From the NCBI GenBank assembly GCA_964518135.1, contig CAZFEY010000002.1, positions 1 to 58,280 of the forward strand: 58,280 nt of DNA. The letters are read 5' to 3'. Source of the stretch: 2-12-FULL-40-12 sp964518135. Lineage in GTDB: Bacteria > Patescibacteriota > Minisyncoccia > Minisyncoccales > 2-12-FULL-40-12. Both the position numbers and the translations under genes were made by a program. Of this stretch, positions 1 to 7,859 are shown piece by piece (position 1 is the stretch's first letter; each line of letters begins with the position of its first letter). Under the pieces are notes generated by a model, which saw only the letters and a program-made list of their open reading frames with translations, was not told the origin of the DNA and ran no database searches.

Positions 1-46
1 TTGAAAAAGCACGACAAGTTCTCCAAGAGGAGCCGTATAGCGGAAT

Positions 47-1144
47 CTAAAATAGCTTTAGTTTGTTGCTCTCTGCCCTATATTGAGTTTCAGCTTCCTT
101 GATACGCTTTTTGGAAACTTCAATATAATCCACTTTATGTTTCTTGAATAGATAAACATCTTGGTTTTTCTCAATTCCAATAAATTTTCTCCCCTCTAAA
201 ACTGCCGAGACAAGGAAGCTCCCACTACCACAAGTATTATCTAAGACAACCTCTCCTTCTTTTGTGAAGGTACGAATGAGATAGCGTCCGAGCTCCACCG
301 GTTTTTGTGTTGGGTGATAAACTTCGCCTTCGCTCTCGGCGGTTTTGAAATAAACAACATCAGTGGGATACCTCTCGCCATTGCTTTTTACCTCAACAGT
401 TTTGAAATCGCCGTAACTTCCGGTGAATTGATCTTTCCTAAAACCTTTGTTGTAAGGTTCGCCATAAGTCATCTGAGGATTATATGCGGGCTGACTTTTA
501 TAAAAAATACAAATGTCTTCGTGTTTGCGAAGTGGTTGTTTTTTTGCATTCAAAAAATTAGTCGGTTTTGATTTAACCCAGGTGATTTTATATTTAAATA
601 GTCTCGGATTAGATAACATGAGGTTCGCTGTAAAGAGCCCTTGCCCTGTGAGAGCTATAACGCCTTTGTTTTTTATAATACGTTCGTAGTGGCTCCAAAG
701 TTGATCAATGGGAATGACGCTATCCCAGTGATTTTGTGTAGTTCCATATGGTAGATCACACAAAATCATATCTATTGATTTTGCTGGAATTTTTTTCATC
801 ACCTCCAGGCAATCTCCCTTAACGACCTGATTTATAAAATTGGAGATGGGTCCTTCGCTGCTCCTTATTAATTTCGTTTTCGTTTCCTCTACGCCGATAT
901 TTTTTCGCAAATACCAAAGGCAGTAAGTGTTTATCGGTAATCCCTCCTGTTGTGCGCGTTGTTCTAGCTCAAGATAAGAGTCGGTTCCAAGTAGGTTGCG
1001 CAATTCATTGCTTCCAAGATCAGCTACGCTTTTGTACAAATCGATATTCCTCTCGCCGAAAGCTAAAACAACGCCCCTTGCTTTCGGGTTCGTTTCTTTG
1101 TAGTCAGAAAAATAGACTGCCTTGAAAATTTGGTTGCTCGCCAT
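47..1144 (-). CDS. Site-specific DNA methyltransferase (beta-class amino-methyltransferase)
   Basis: Probable AdoMet-dependent adenine-N6 or cytosine-N4 DNA methyltransferase, 365 aa. The catalytic motif IV (DLPY, residues 130-133) comes before the AdoMet-binding motif I (DNTCGSGSF, about 302-310), which is the beta-class order. The intervening HPTQKP (277-282) is typical of this class. The first ~100 residues lie outside the catalytic core and may be a target-recognition or accessory region. No restriction endonuclease gene is visible within 1.5 kb downstream, so it looks like an orphan methyltransferase, although the window edge limits this view. The ATG has no Shine-Dalgarno; a TATAAT on the same strand ends 6 nt upstream of it, suggesting a leaderless or near-leaderless mRNA. 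Confidence 0.9.
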   Translation of the reverse strand: MASNQIFKAVYFSDYKETNPKARGVVLAFGERNIDLYKSVADLGSNELRNLLGTDSYLELEQRAQQEGLPINTYCLWYLRKNIGVEETKTKLIRSSEGPISNFINQVVKGDCLEVMKKIPAKSIDMILCDLPYGTTQNHWDSVIPIDQLWSHYERIIKNKGVIALTGQGLFTANLMLSNPRLFKYKITWVKSKPTNFLNAKKQPLRKHEDICIFYKSQPAYNPQMTYGEPYNKGFRKDQFTGSYGDFKTVEVKSNGERYPTDVVYFKTAESEGEVYHPTQKPVELGRYLIRTFTKEGEVVLDNTCGSGSFLVSAVLEGRKFIGIEKNQDVYLFKKHKVDYIEVSKKRIKEAETQYRAESNKLKLF

Positions 1145-1150
1145 GCTTAT

Positions 1151-1156
1151 ATTATA
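1151..1156 (-). promoter_or_regulatory. -10 box of the methyltransferase gene
   Basis: TATAAT on the minus strand, separated from the ATG by only 6 nt. No good -35 box is visible. Transcription would begin at or very near the start codon. Confidence 0.5.
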
Positions 1157-1222
1157 ATATGATACCTTTATAAATACGAGGTGGACTTATTCACATGAGC
1201 AACAATAAGATCAATATTTTTT

Positions 1223-1244
1223 ACCTGTCTGTCGGTAGGCAGGT
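1223..1244. repeat. Palindromic repeat (CCTGYCT...AGGCAGG family)
   Basis: ACCTGTCT (1223-1230) and AGGCAGGT (1237-1244) form an imperfect hairpin. The same CCTGCC/GGCAGG arms occur inside uvrA at 45278-45294. It lies in the 344-bp gene-free stretch 1145-1488, which otherwise holds promoter elements for both flanking genes and no recognisable gene. Confidence 0.6.
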
Positions 1245-1259
1245 CGAGAGACCGAGATA
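1244..1259. repeat. 16-bp dispersed repeat, copy 1
   Basis: TCGAGAGACCGAGATA, found again exactly at 53231-53246. Here it directly abuts the palindrome at 1223-1244. Confidence 0.55.
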
Positions 1260-1433
1260 CCCCAACAACTCAATGGACAAACACCGAATTTTCCCTTAAA
1301 ATAACCCTAGGTTAGTGGTTCTAGACCGAGTTACACCGCCAATTTTTACATTCAGCGAAATTGAAAGAAAAGAAGTTTTTTAATAAAAATCCTTTTATTG
1401 GGACGACAATTTTCTAAGCAGCATAAATAGTGA

Positions 1434-1481
1434 TATAATTTTATAAAGAAACAGCTCTTTACAAAATAAAAATATAGGAGG
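1434..1481 (+). promoter_or_regulatory. -10 box and strong RBS of the radical SAM gene
   Basis: TATAAT at 1434-1439 with a weak -35 candidate (TTTCTA, 1411-1416) 17 bp upstream. AGGAGG at 1476-1481 lies 7 nt before the ATG at 1489 and fixes the start. This strong Shine-Dalgarno contrasts with most housekeeping genes of the window. Confidence 0.6.
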
Positions 1482-1488
1482 CAAAACA

Positions 1489-3018
1489 ATGCCGAACGTC
1501 CTTCTGGTTTATCCGAAGTTTCCCAAGAGTTTTTGGGGAATGAATTACGCCTTGCCTTTTGTCGGCAGAAAATCAACTATGCCTCCTTTGGGCTTGTTGA
1601 CGATCGCCGGGATGTTTCCACCAAATTACAATCTTAAGTTGGTGGATATAAACACAAGAGATCTTACGAATGAAGATTTGCGCTGGGCAGACGTTGTTTT
1701 TACTTCGGCAATGATAGTTCAAAAGAAGTCATTAAACGAGGTAATTTCCAGGTGCAAAAAGGTTGATGTGCCGATCGTTGTTGGCGGTCCTTATCCAACC
1801 ACTTTCCACGACGAAATCCTTGATGTTAATTATTTTCTTTTGGGAGAGGTAGAAGAAATCTTTCTCGAATTTCTTGACAGGGAATCGCAGCAAGGTTTCA
1901 AGAGAGAAGGGGTAATATATAGAGAGTCCGGAAAGCCGGATCTTTCTAAAACTCCACTTCCTCGTTTCGACCTGATTAATTTCAAGGATTACGAGTCTAT
2001 GTGTTTACAGTTTTCCCGTGGTTGTCCGTATGATTGTGAATTTTGTGATATTACCAAGTTATACGGTCGCAACCCGCGCACCAAGAGCAAGGAGCAAATG
2101 TTTAAAGAGTTTCAATTGCTTTATGATCTTGGTTGGCGAGGACGAGTGTTTCTAGTTGATGATAATTTCATCGGCCGGAAGAATGATGCGATGCAGTTAT
2201 TGTTGGATCTTGCTGGCTGGCAAAGAAAGAGAAGAAATCCTTTTTATTTGTACACTGAAGCCAGCATAGACCTTGCTAAATATCCAGAGCTATTGGATGC
2301 TATGGTAGAAGCAAATTTTAGCGAGGTTTTCGTAGGCATTGAAACCCCGAATAGAGAAGCGCTTTTAGCCACCAGGAAACGTCAAAATGTTTCAATGATT
2401 GACGACGGGTTTCTTCTAAGGGCAGTATCGCGTATTCAATCAAAGGGATTGGAGGTTATGGCCGGATTCATCTTGGGTCTTGATTCCGATTCCAATGATA
2501 TTTTCGATGCCATGAAAGAATTCATTCGAAAATCAGGAATTCCGGTGGCTATGGTAGGATTACTCGGCGCTGTTCGCGGTACAGATCTTTATAAAAGATT
2601 GTGCGCGGAAGGACGCATAGTGTCCGATGTCTCTGGTGATAATCTGGGGTGTGTTCTTAATTTCAAGCCAGAGATGAATGAGAAGACCTTATTGGACGGC
2701 TACAGAGAAGTACTATCTACCATATATGATCCTGGACTTCGGAATTATTTCAAGCGTTGCCTTCTGATGCTTGATCGTATGGGGAGCAAGAGGAGGAGTC
2801 GGGCAAAAGTCGGAAAAGCTGAAATCAAAGCGCTTTTCAAGTCGCTATGGAAGCAGCTTCTTTCGAGGCAAGGCATTGCGTATGGTCAATTTCTTGCTAC
2901 GGTATTGATTAGATATCCCAAGATGCTTCCGGACGCAGTGCGTTTTGCGATCATCGGTTATCATCTGGAAAAAATTACTAGAGAAATTTTCAACACTAGG
3001 AAAATTATTCCGGGATAA
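1489..3018 (+). CDS. B12-binding domain radical SAM protein
   Basis: Radical SAM enzyme of 509 aa with an N-terminal cobalamin-binding-like Rossmann region (about 1-140) and a 4Fe-4S motif CxxxCxxC at C179, C183 and C186 (RGCPYDCEFCDI). The C-terminal ~150 residues resemble the DUF4070-type extension of B12-radical SAM proteins related to HpnP and HpnR methylases. Substrate and reaction cannot be read from the sequence: methylation or rearrangement of a lipid or other small molecule is possible. It appears monocistronic, with its own -10 box, AGGAGG site and a perfect 12-bp terminator hairpin just downstream. It belongs to the Shine-Dalgarno-bearing accessory set. Confidence 0.88.
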   Translation: MPNVLLVYPKFPKSFWGMNYALPFVGRKSTMPPLGLLTIAGMFPPNYNLKLVDINTRDLTNEDLRWADVVFTSAMIVQKKSLNEVISRCKKVDVPIVVGGPYPTTFHDEILDVNYFLLGEVEEIFLEFLDRESQQGFKREGVIYRESGKPDLSKTPLPRFDLINFKDYESMCLQFSRGCPYDCEFCDITKLYGRNPRTKSKEQMFKEFQLLYDLGWRGRVFLVDDNFIGRKNDAMQLLLDLAGWQRKRRNPFYLYTEASIDLAKYPELLDAMVEANFSEVFVGIETPNREALLATRKRQNVSMIDDGFLLRAVSRIQSKGLEVMAGFILGLDSDSNDIFDAMKEFIRKSGIPVAMVGLLGAVRGTDLYKRLCAEGRIVSDVSGDNLGCVLNFKPEMNEKTLLDGYREVLSTIYDPGLRNYFKRCLLMLDRMGSKRRSRAKVGKAEIKALFKSLWKQLLSRQGIAYGQFLATVLIRYPKMLPDAVRFAIIGYHLEKITREIFNTRKIIPG

Positions 3019-3041
3019 TCGGTTCACAGTTCTTAAAATCC

Positions 3042-3077
3042 AATAATCTCGTTTCTCGGAACGAGATTATTTATTTT
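3042..3077 (+). terminator. Intrinsic terminator of the radical SAM gene
   Basis: A perfect 12-bp stem, AATAATCTCGTT (3042-3053) with AACGAGATTATT (3060-3071), loop of 6, followed by TATTTT. Confidence 0.75.
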
Positions 3078-3196
3078 GGATATAGAAACCTTGATAATCT
3101 TTTAAAAATAGAGATTTTTAGAAAATTGACTTTTTAGAGCTGTTTGTTATAAAAAATAATCAATCAAAACAGAAAGATTATTTTTAAGTTTAATTT

Positions 3197-3781
3197 ATGC
3201 AAAACAAGAAAGTTATAGGAATAGACTTGGATGACGTTCTTTTGGATTTTAATACAGCCTTTATTAAATACCACAACATTGTTTATAAATCTGACCTAAA
3301 TTTGCGCAGTAAGTACAATCATGCATTTGATAAGTTTTTAGGTTGTGACAAAGAGGAAGCGGAAAGGAGAATATTGGAATTTTATGAAACGGATGATCAT
3401 GATAGAGTATTGCCAATTCAAGGTGCGCCAGAAGCGATCCAAAAATTAAGCCAAAATAATTCATTGATTATTATTACCGCAAGACCAGAGCGCTTAAGAG
3501 AATGGGTTTCATTATGGCTAGGAAAACACTATGGTGATATCTTTTCTGGGTTGTATTTTACAAATCAGTTTCATGGAACAGGTATTGTGAAAACAAAAGG
3601 AGAAACGTGTAAGGAATTAGGGGTGGATATTTTCATTGACGATCATATTAAGCACATAGAGGAGGTCGCTCTAACTGGAATCAAGGTGTTATTATTTGAT
3701 ATGCCGTGGAATCAAGGGGAGTTAGGATTTGGCATAACTCGCGTATATTCGTGGGAAGATATCTTAAAAGAATTAAGTTAA
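3197..3781 (+). CDS. HAD-superfamily phosphatase, 5'(3')-nucleotidase-like
   Basis: Protein of 194 aa with the HAD motif I DLDD (nucleophile D10, acid D12), a motif II region IIITARPER (about residues 93-101) and a late acidic motif FIDDH. This arrangement fits the 5'-nucleotidase, deoxy (NT5C-like) family found in many bacteria, which removes phosphate from nucleoside monophosphates. The substrate is not determined by sequence. There is no Shine-Dalgarno before the ATG. It stands alone, upstream of tRNA-Ser. Confidence 0.75.
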   Translation: MQNKKVIGIDLDDVLLDFNTAFIKYHNIVYKSDLNLRSKYNHAFDKFLGCDKEEAERRILEFYETDDHDRVLPIQGAPEAIQKLSQNNSLIIITARPERLREWVSLWLGKHYGDIFSGLYFTNQFHGTGIVKTKGETCKELGVDIFIDDHIKHIEEVALTGIKVLLFDMPWNQGELGFGITRVYSWEDILKELS

Positions 3782-3843
3782 TATATTTATAACGGCGGGG
3801 TGCCTGAATTCCGCTTATGGCGAGATAAAGGTTGAAATTACTT

Positions 3844-3929
3844 GGAGGGTTGGCAGAACGGCTAATGCGCGAGTCTTGAAAACTCGTGGGCGAAAGCCCT
3901 TAGAGGTTCGAGTCCTCTACCCTCCGCCA
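3844..3929 (+). tRNA. tRNA-Ser(UGA)
   Basis: The acceptor stem GGAGGGT pairs with ACCCTCC, followed by discriminator G and an encoded CCA (3927-3929). The anticodon stem GAGT/ACTC encloses loop CTTGAAA, giving anticodon TGA. The long variable arm and T arm (GGTTCGAGTCC) fit a class II serine tRNA. Confidence 0.93.
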
Positions 3930-4065
3930 GTTAGGAAATGAAGTCATTGGCTCGCCAACAGGATTGGTCGCCCCGTCGCAACCAAGCACGCGCCCTTAAC
4001 AGATTGCGCAAATTTGTTTATTATTAACATCAGTACAATTTTTGGATATCTGGAGGATATCATAA

Positions 4066-4413
4066 ATGCCAATAAGACAGAGTGGTGGAGCGGAGACTCA
4101 AGAGAAGACTAGGATTGATAAGATAATCAATGCTCTAGGAAATATCGACGGTATTCTATTCGACGACGCCAACAAGAACGACCTCGAAGAGCTCGATCTG
4201 ATTTTTCAGTTGACTAATCCTGAAATAACAGAAATTAAACATCGACTCGAGAAAGAAAATCCTGGCGTTGCGAAATTAATCTTTGAGTTGAGGAGAACGA
4301 TACCTCAACAATATAAGTTTGACGCTAGATTGATAGCGTTAGGCACTCTTTATTTCGTAGCCATAAAATTGCCAAGCAAAGAACTACCCAAAAGAAAGTT
4401 AAAAGGACTTTAA
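4066..4413 (+). CDS. Small protein of unknown function
   Basis: Unrecognised 115-aa protein, soluble and mostly helical by eye, with a basic C-terminus. It has no transmembrane segment and no known motif. The GGAGG at 4052-4056 lies 9 nt before the ATG, and a -10-like TACAAT sits at 4034-4039. A terminator follows, so it is a self-contained transcription unit between tRNA-Ser and comF. The strong Shine-Dalgarno places it in the accessory set. Confidence 0.7.
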   Translation: MPIRQSGGAETQEKTRIDKIINALGNIDGILFDDANKNDLEELDLIFQLTNPEITEIKHRLEKENPGVAKLIFELRRTIPQQYKFDARLIALGTLYFVAIKLPSKELPKRKLKGL

Positions 4414-4435
4414 TTGGCACAAGTCCCACGAACGA

Positions 4436-4472
4436 AACCCCCGCTTTATAAGTGGGGTTTTATTTTTCTGCA
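4436..4472 (+). terminator. Intrinsic terminator after the 4066 gene
   Basis: CCCGCTT and AAGTGGG pair (one G-T) around a 3-nt loop, followed by TTTTATTTTT. It lies between convergent genes and could also serve comF. Confidence 0.7.
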
Positions 4473-4485
4473 AGAATAATCTCTT

Positions 4486-5208
4486 TTATCCTCTTGCCGC
4501 CACTACGCCCCAGATCTCTTTGGCCCCTGATTCTTTTAAGGTTTTTACGCATTCTTCCATGGTGGCGCCGGTAGTATAAACGTCATCTATCAGCAAAACT
4601 TTCTTACCAATAATAATTTCTTTATTTAACACAAAGAAAGCGCCCTTTATATTTTCTTTTCTTTCTTGTCCTGATAGCTGTATTTGGGGAATAGTATTTC
4701 TGGTTTTAATTAGCGCATCATTAACAATGGGAATATTTAGGAAATCAGCGAGCCATTTTCCAATTTCTTCCGACTGGTTAAATCCCCTCCATCTTAGACG
4801 CCTTTTTGCTAGGGGAACTGGCAATAAAATAAAATCGGCAAATTCTTCTTTTTTCTTCCCAAGTAGCTGGAAATGGTTTATTATTATAGAAGCTATTGTT
4901 CTGGATAAGTCCCTTGCAAAGGGTTCGTATTTAAAAAGATGGAGTAGGGTTTTGGCAAGATTGTTTTGGTAGGGTGTCGCAAAATAAAGACCTTTTAGTT
5001 GATGGTTTCTGGAGCATTTACGACATCTCTCGTCCCCGACTAATCTTGTTGGTTTTTCGCACAGGCAAAAACGGTACTCCAGCAATTCGACAAGGGCTTC
5101 GCAATCTTGGCAAAGGTATTCGCCTTCTTTTTTACAGTTAATGCAATATTTTGGGAATATAATATCCAAGATATTTCCTTTAATCTTTTGGTAATTTAAT
5201 CTGTGCAT
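4486..5208 (-). CDS. comF: ComF family phosphoribosyltransferase-like competence protein
   Basis: Protein of 240 aa with N-terminal cysteine pairs (CINC, CQDC, later CRKC) that form a zinc module, then a phosphoribosyltransferase fold ending in the PRPP-binding loop LLIDDVYTTGATM. ComF proteins take part in DNA uptake during natural transformation. The gene is divergent from the type IV pilus locus, which can serve as the DNA-uptake pilus, so the two may share a competence role (inference). There is no Shine-Dalgarno. Confidence 0.9.
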   Translation of the reverse strand: MHRLNYQKIKGNILDIIFPKYCINCKKEGEYLCQDCEALVELLEYRFCLCEKPTRLVGDERCRKCSRNHQLKGLYFATPYQNNLAKTLLHLFKYEPFARDLSRTIASIIINHFQLLGKKKEEFADFILLPVPLAKRRLRWRGFNQSEEIGKWLADFLNIPIVNDALIKTRNTIPQIQLSGQERKENIKGAFFVLNKEIIIGKKVLLIDDVYTTGATMEECVKTLKESGAKEIWGVVAARG

Positions 5209-5247
5209 TAAGAGTCTTTAATTTTTATAGTTTCCTATATATAATGA

Positions 5248-5329
5248 AGCTAAGCATATATGGCTTACCGCATACACTTCAGCTAAGTATATATGGATTA
5301 CCGCATATACCTCAACTAAGCATATAATG
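5248..5329. repeat. 33-bp tandem repeat upstream of pilM (about 2.5 copies)
   Basis: Copy 1 is 5248-5280, copy 2 is 5281-5313, and a partial third copy from 5314 runs into the pilM start codon. Each unit contains CTAAG(C/T)ATATAT and TTACCGCATA. The repeat fills the space between divergent comF and pilM. Confidence 0.75.
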
Positions 5330-6418
5330 AATTTGCCAAACTTTAAAACATTTTTTAATTTTCTTCGCAATCCATCAAAAAAATTCTTAGGAATTGATAT
5401 TGGAACATCTGCTATTAAAATTGTCGAGCTTACAAAATCAAAAGAAATAGTCAAGCTCGAAAATTATGGGCAGATAACTGTTCAATCGGACGAAGAAAAA
5501 CCATTCGCGGTTTTTGAGAAAAGCGCTTTTTTATTATCGAACCAAAGTGTAGCCGAAGCTATTAACAATATTATTGGCAAGGCTCAAATGTCAACGCGAG
5601 ATGCGTTTTTTTCTATACCTGATTTTTCAACCTTTTTCACCTTTATGGAATTGCCGGCAATGGAAAAACAAGAATTGGCCTCCGCTATCAAATTCGAGGC
5701 TCGTCAACACGTTCCATTGCCCTTATCAGAGGTTGTGCTGGACTGGTCCATTATCGAGAATACGAGCAAAGGGAACCAGAAATCAAAAGTAAAAATATTA
5801 TTGGTTGCAGTTCCCTACGAAATCGTTAATCAGTATCAGGCGATTGCGAAATTATGCCAATTACGACTAATAGCCCTGGAGGCAGAGATTTTTGGCTTAT
5901 TAAGATCTTTGGTTGGTTACAAGAAAGGAGTTGTTTGCGCGATAGATATAGGCGCCCAGAGTACCACTATCAATATTGTTGAAAATGGCAAATTAAAAAT
6001 GACTCATAGTACTGATATTTCTGGCAACGAGCTTACCAGAGTTCTGTCTAAATCTTTGAATATAAAGTATAATGAAGCAGAAGGACTAAAGAGAAAATAC
6101 GGAGTTCAAGTTCCTGAAATGCCGGTAGGTAGAATCCTGACGCCATTGATCGATTCTTTAGTTAACGAAATCAATAAGATTATTCGCAATTTCTACCACA
6201 CAGAAGGTAAGGAAGTGGGGGAGTTAGTTTTGTCTGGCGGATCCATCCTCTTGCCGGGCATAAGAGATTATTTGTACGTTTGGTTTAAGAGACCCGTAGC
6301 GATTGGTAATCCATTCGAGAACGTCTTGTATCCTCCGGTCCTAGAAGACACGTTAAAAATCATGGGTCCTTCCTATGCTATTGCAACGGGAGTCGCACTT
6401 CGGGGATTTGAGCAATAA
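5327..6418 (+). CDS. pilM: Type IV pilus assembly protein PilM
   Basis: Actin-like ATPase of 363 aa. The phosphate-binding segment FLGIDIGTSAIKIVEL (about 20-35), a second AIDIGAQSTTINIV (about 205-218) and the late LVLSGGSILLPGI are the usual PilM/FtsA-fold motifs. PilM sits on the cytoplasmic face and binds the N-terminus of PilN in the pilus alignment complex. It is the first gene of the pilus cluster. The ATG coincides with the last partial 33-bp repeat and has no Shine-Dalgarno. Confidence 0.93.
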   Translation: MNLPNFKTFFNFLRNPSKKFLGIDIGTSAIKIVELTKSKEIVKLENYGQITVQSDEEKPFAVFEKSAFLLSNQSVAEAINNIIGKAQMSTRDAFFSIPDFSTFFTFMELPAMEKQELASAIKFEARQHVPLPLSEVVLDWSIIENTSKGNQKSKVKILLVAVPYEIVNQYQAIAKLCQLRLIALEAEIFGLLRSLVGYKKGVVCAIDIGAQSTTINIVENGKLKMTHSTDISGNELTRVLSKSLNIKYNEAEGLKRKYGVQVPEMPVGRILTPLIDSLVNEINKIIRNFYHTEGKEVGELVLSGGSILLPGIRDYLYVWFKRPVAIGNPFENVLYPPVLEDTLKIMGPSYAIATGVALRGFEQ

Positions 6419-6431
6419 GGTATATTTTATT

Positions 6432-6460
6432 TTGTAAGAATCAAGCTTATTTACTATAAT
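6432..6460 (+). promoter_or_regulatory. Promoter before the pilN-like gene
   Basis: TTGTAA (6432-6437), 17-bp spacer, TATAAT (6455-6460). The start codon at 6472 is 11 nt downstream, which would leave a leader of about 5 nt. Confidence 0.6.
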
Positions 6461-6471
6461 AAATTCGTAGT

Positions 6472-7005
6472 ATGGCAATAGAGATTATTCCGAAAAAAAA
6501 AGAAAGAAAGAGCATTACTTTGATTGGTGCTATTTTTTACTTTTCGGTGATTTTATTGCTTTCGATCTTTTTGATTTCCTTATTGTTGTTAGGTTTTCAA
6601 TTAACTTTAAATAGAAATATCTCAAATGTTAAAGCGAAGATAGATTCTGTAGCCACTCCAGAGGATCTTATGACGGAAAGAAAAGTCACTTTGACCCAGA
6701 AGAAGATTAACGATTTTGCTTTCTTGATTGATAATCACAGGTCGAATGAAAAATTCTTTGCGAGTTTCGAGAAATTAGTCCACCCTAAAATATTTTTCTC
6801 TGAAATTAACTTGCGTTTAGAACAAGGAAGGGCCACACTTTCTGGCAAAACAGATAATTTTGAAATATTGGGACAACAATTTCTTATCCTAGAAAAGGAG
6901 GGTTATATAAAAAGTGTTGTATTGTCGAAATCAGAAATCGATAAGGAGGGGAAAATATCTTTTGTTGTTGAAGTTTCTTTTGATAGTAATAATTTCAAGT
7001 ATTAA
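6472..7005 (+). CDS. PilN-like pilus assembly membrane protein
   Basis: Protein of 177 aa with a short basic cytoplasmic tail (IIPKKKERK), one transmembrane helix at about residues 17-44 and a periplasmic domain. Size, topology and position between pilM and pilO match PilN, although sequence similarity is weak by eye. PilN bridges PilM and PilO across the inner membrane. Confidence 0.75.
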   Translation: MAIEIIPKKKERKSITLIGAIFYFSVILLLSIFLISLLLLGFQLTLNRNISNVKAKIDSVATPEDLMTERKVTLTQKKINDFAFLIDNHRSNEKFFASFEKLVHPKIFFSEINLRLEQGRATLSGKTDNFEILGQQFLILEKEGYIKSVVLSKSEIDKEGKISFVVEVSFDSNNFKY

Positions 7006-7021
7006 TTTTTTTTAATTTACC

Positions 7022-7543
7022 ATGTCGCGAGTCGCCACCATATTTGTTAGTCTATTAGCGGTTTTTCTGTTGGGTATTTTTTATGCTTGGCCTCAATATC
7101 AGCGCGTATCAAGTTTGATGAATGAGTTACAAGAAAAGAATATAGAGCTAAAAGTAAAAAAAGATTATTTTAATAGCGTGAAACAGGCCGCAGAAGAACT
7201 AAATGGATACCAAGAAGAAATTGCCAAGGTTGATTCTGCTATTCCCTCACGGCCATTTTTGCCGTCACTTTTTCATTTTGTTAGCCAAATATCCTCTCAG
7301 AACGGTTTAATTTTGACAAAGGTTGGCAAGTTTTCGGTAAGCCCTGCGAAAGACAAACCAGATCTTAAAGAAATTATGATAGAAGTTTCTTTTTCCGGGC
7401 CGTACCCCGCCACTAAAAGTTTTCTTGCATCACTAGAAAAATCTTCAAGAATTATAGAGGTTGAGTCGATTGATTTCGCTCCGGACAAAGCGGGAAACGA
7501 AGGTTCTCCATTCACATTAAGATTAAAAACCCATTCTTATTAA
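7022..7543 (+). CDS. pilO: PilO-like pilus assembly protein
   Basis: Protein of 173 aa with an N-terminal transmembrane helix (about 5-24), a coiled-coil stretch (about 30-70) and a compact C-terminal alpha/beta domain ending in FTLRLKTHSY. This is the PilO plan: a bitopic protein pairing with PilN. It starts 17 nt after the pilN-like gene in the same operon. Confidence 0.8.
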   Translation: MSRVATIFVSLLAVFLLGIFYAWPQYQRVSSLMNELQEKNIELKVKKDYFNSVKQAAEELNGYQEEIAKVDSAIPSRPFLPSLFHFVSQISSQNGLILTKVGKFSVSPAKDKPDLKEIMIEVSFSGPYPATKSFLASLEKSSRIIEVESIDFAPDKAGNEGSPFTLRLKTHSY

Positions 7544-7549
7544 CGCGCC

Positions 7550-7822
7550 ATGGTTATTATTGATTCAATAACAAAAAGAAGAAAGAGTTACCTGCCTTCG
7601 TTGGTGGTAATAATTATTGCAGCAATAATCGTATTTTTTGCTTGGAAAATGTTTTTATCCGAACCAAAAGTCTTGCCGCCGGAAATAGAGGCAAAATACA
7701 GAACAATTAAAATAAACTTCGATACGCTTAAAAATCCAATATTAGAAGGATTACAATCGTATCCGGAAATAGGAAATTTTGAGGGCACTCCTGGCAGAAG
7801 CGATCCATTTACTCCATATTAA
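7550..7822 (+). CDS. Short membrane-anchored protein in the pilus operon
   Basis: Protein of 90 aa with one transmembrane helix (about 14-31) and a short extracytoplasmic tail ending NFEGTPGRSDPFTPY. The tail recalls the proline-rich GRxDPF(x)P segment seen in PilP-like or related pilus proteins, but the globular PilP domain is absent. It starts 7 nt after pilO. A role as a minimal alignment-complex subunit is inferred from position only. Confidence 0.7.
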   Translation: MVIIDSITKRRKSYLPSLVVIIIAAIIVFFAWKMFLSEPKVLPPEIEAKYRTIKINFDTLKNPILEGLQSYPEIGNFEGTPGRSDPFTPY

Positions 7823-7859
7823 TGAGTAAAAATATATTTTCTTTCTGTTTTTTTAAACA

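Noticed and set aside
5248..5329. CRISPR array
   Set aside because: The units are directly adjacent without spacers, and no cas gene is nearby.
5218..5454. Minus-strand 78-aa frame with repeated residues upstream of pilM
   Set aside because: The repeated residues come from the 33-bp tandem DNA repeat, and the rest is antisense to pilM.
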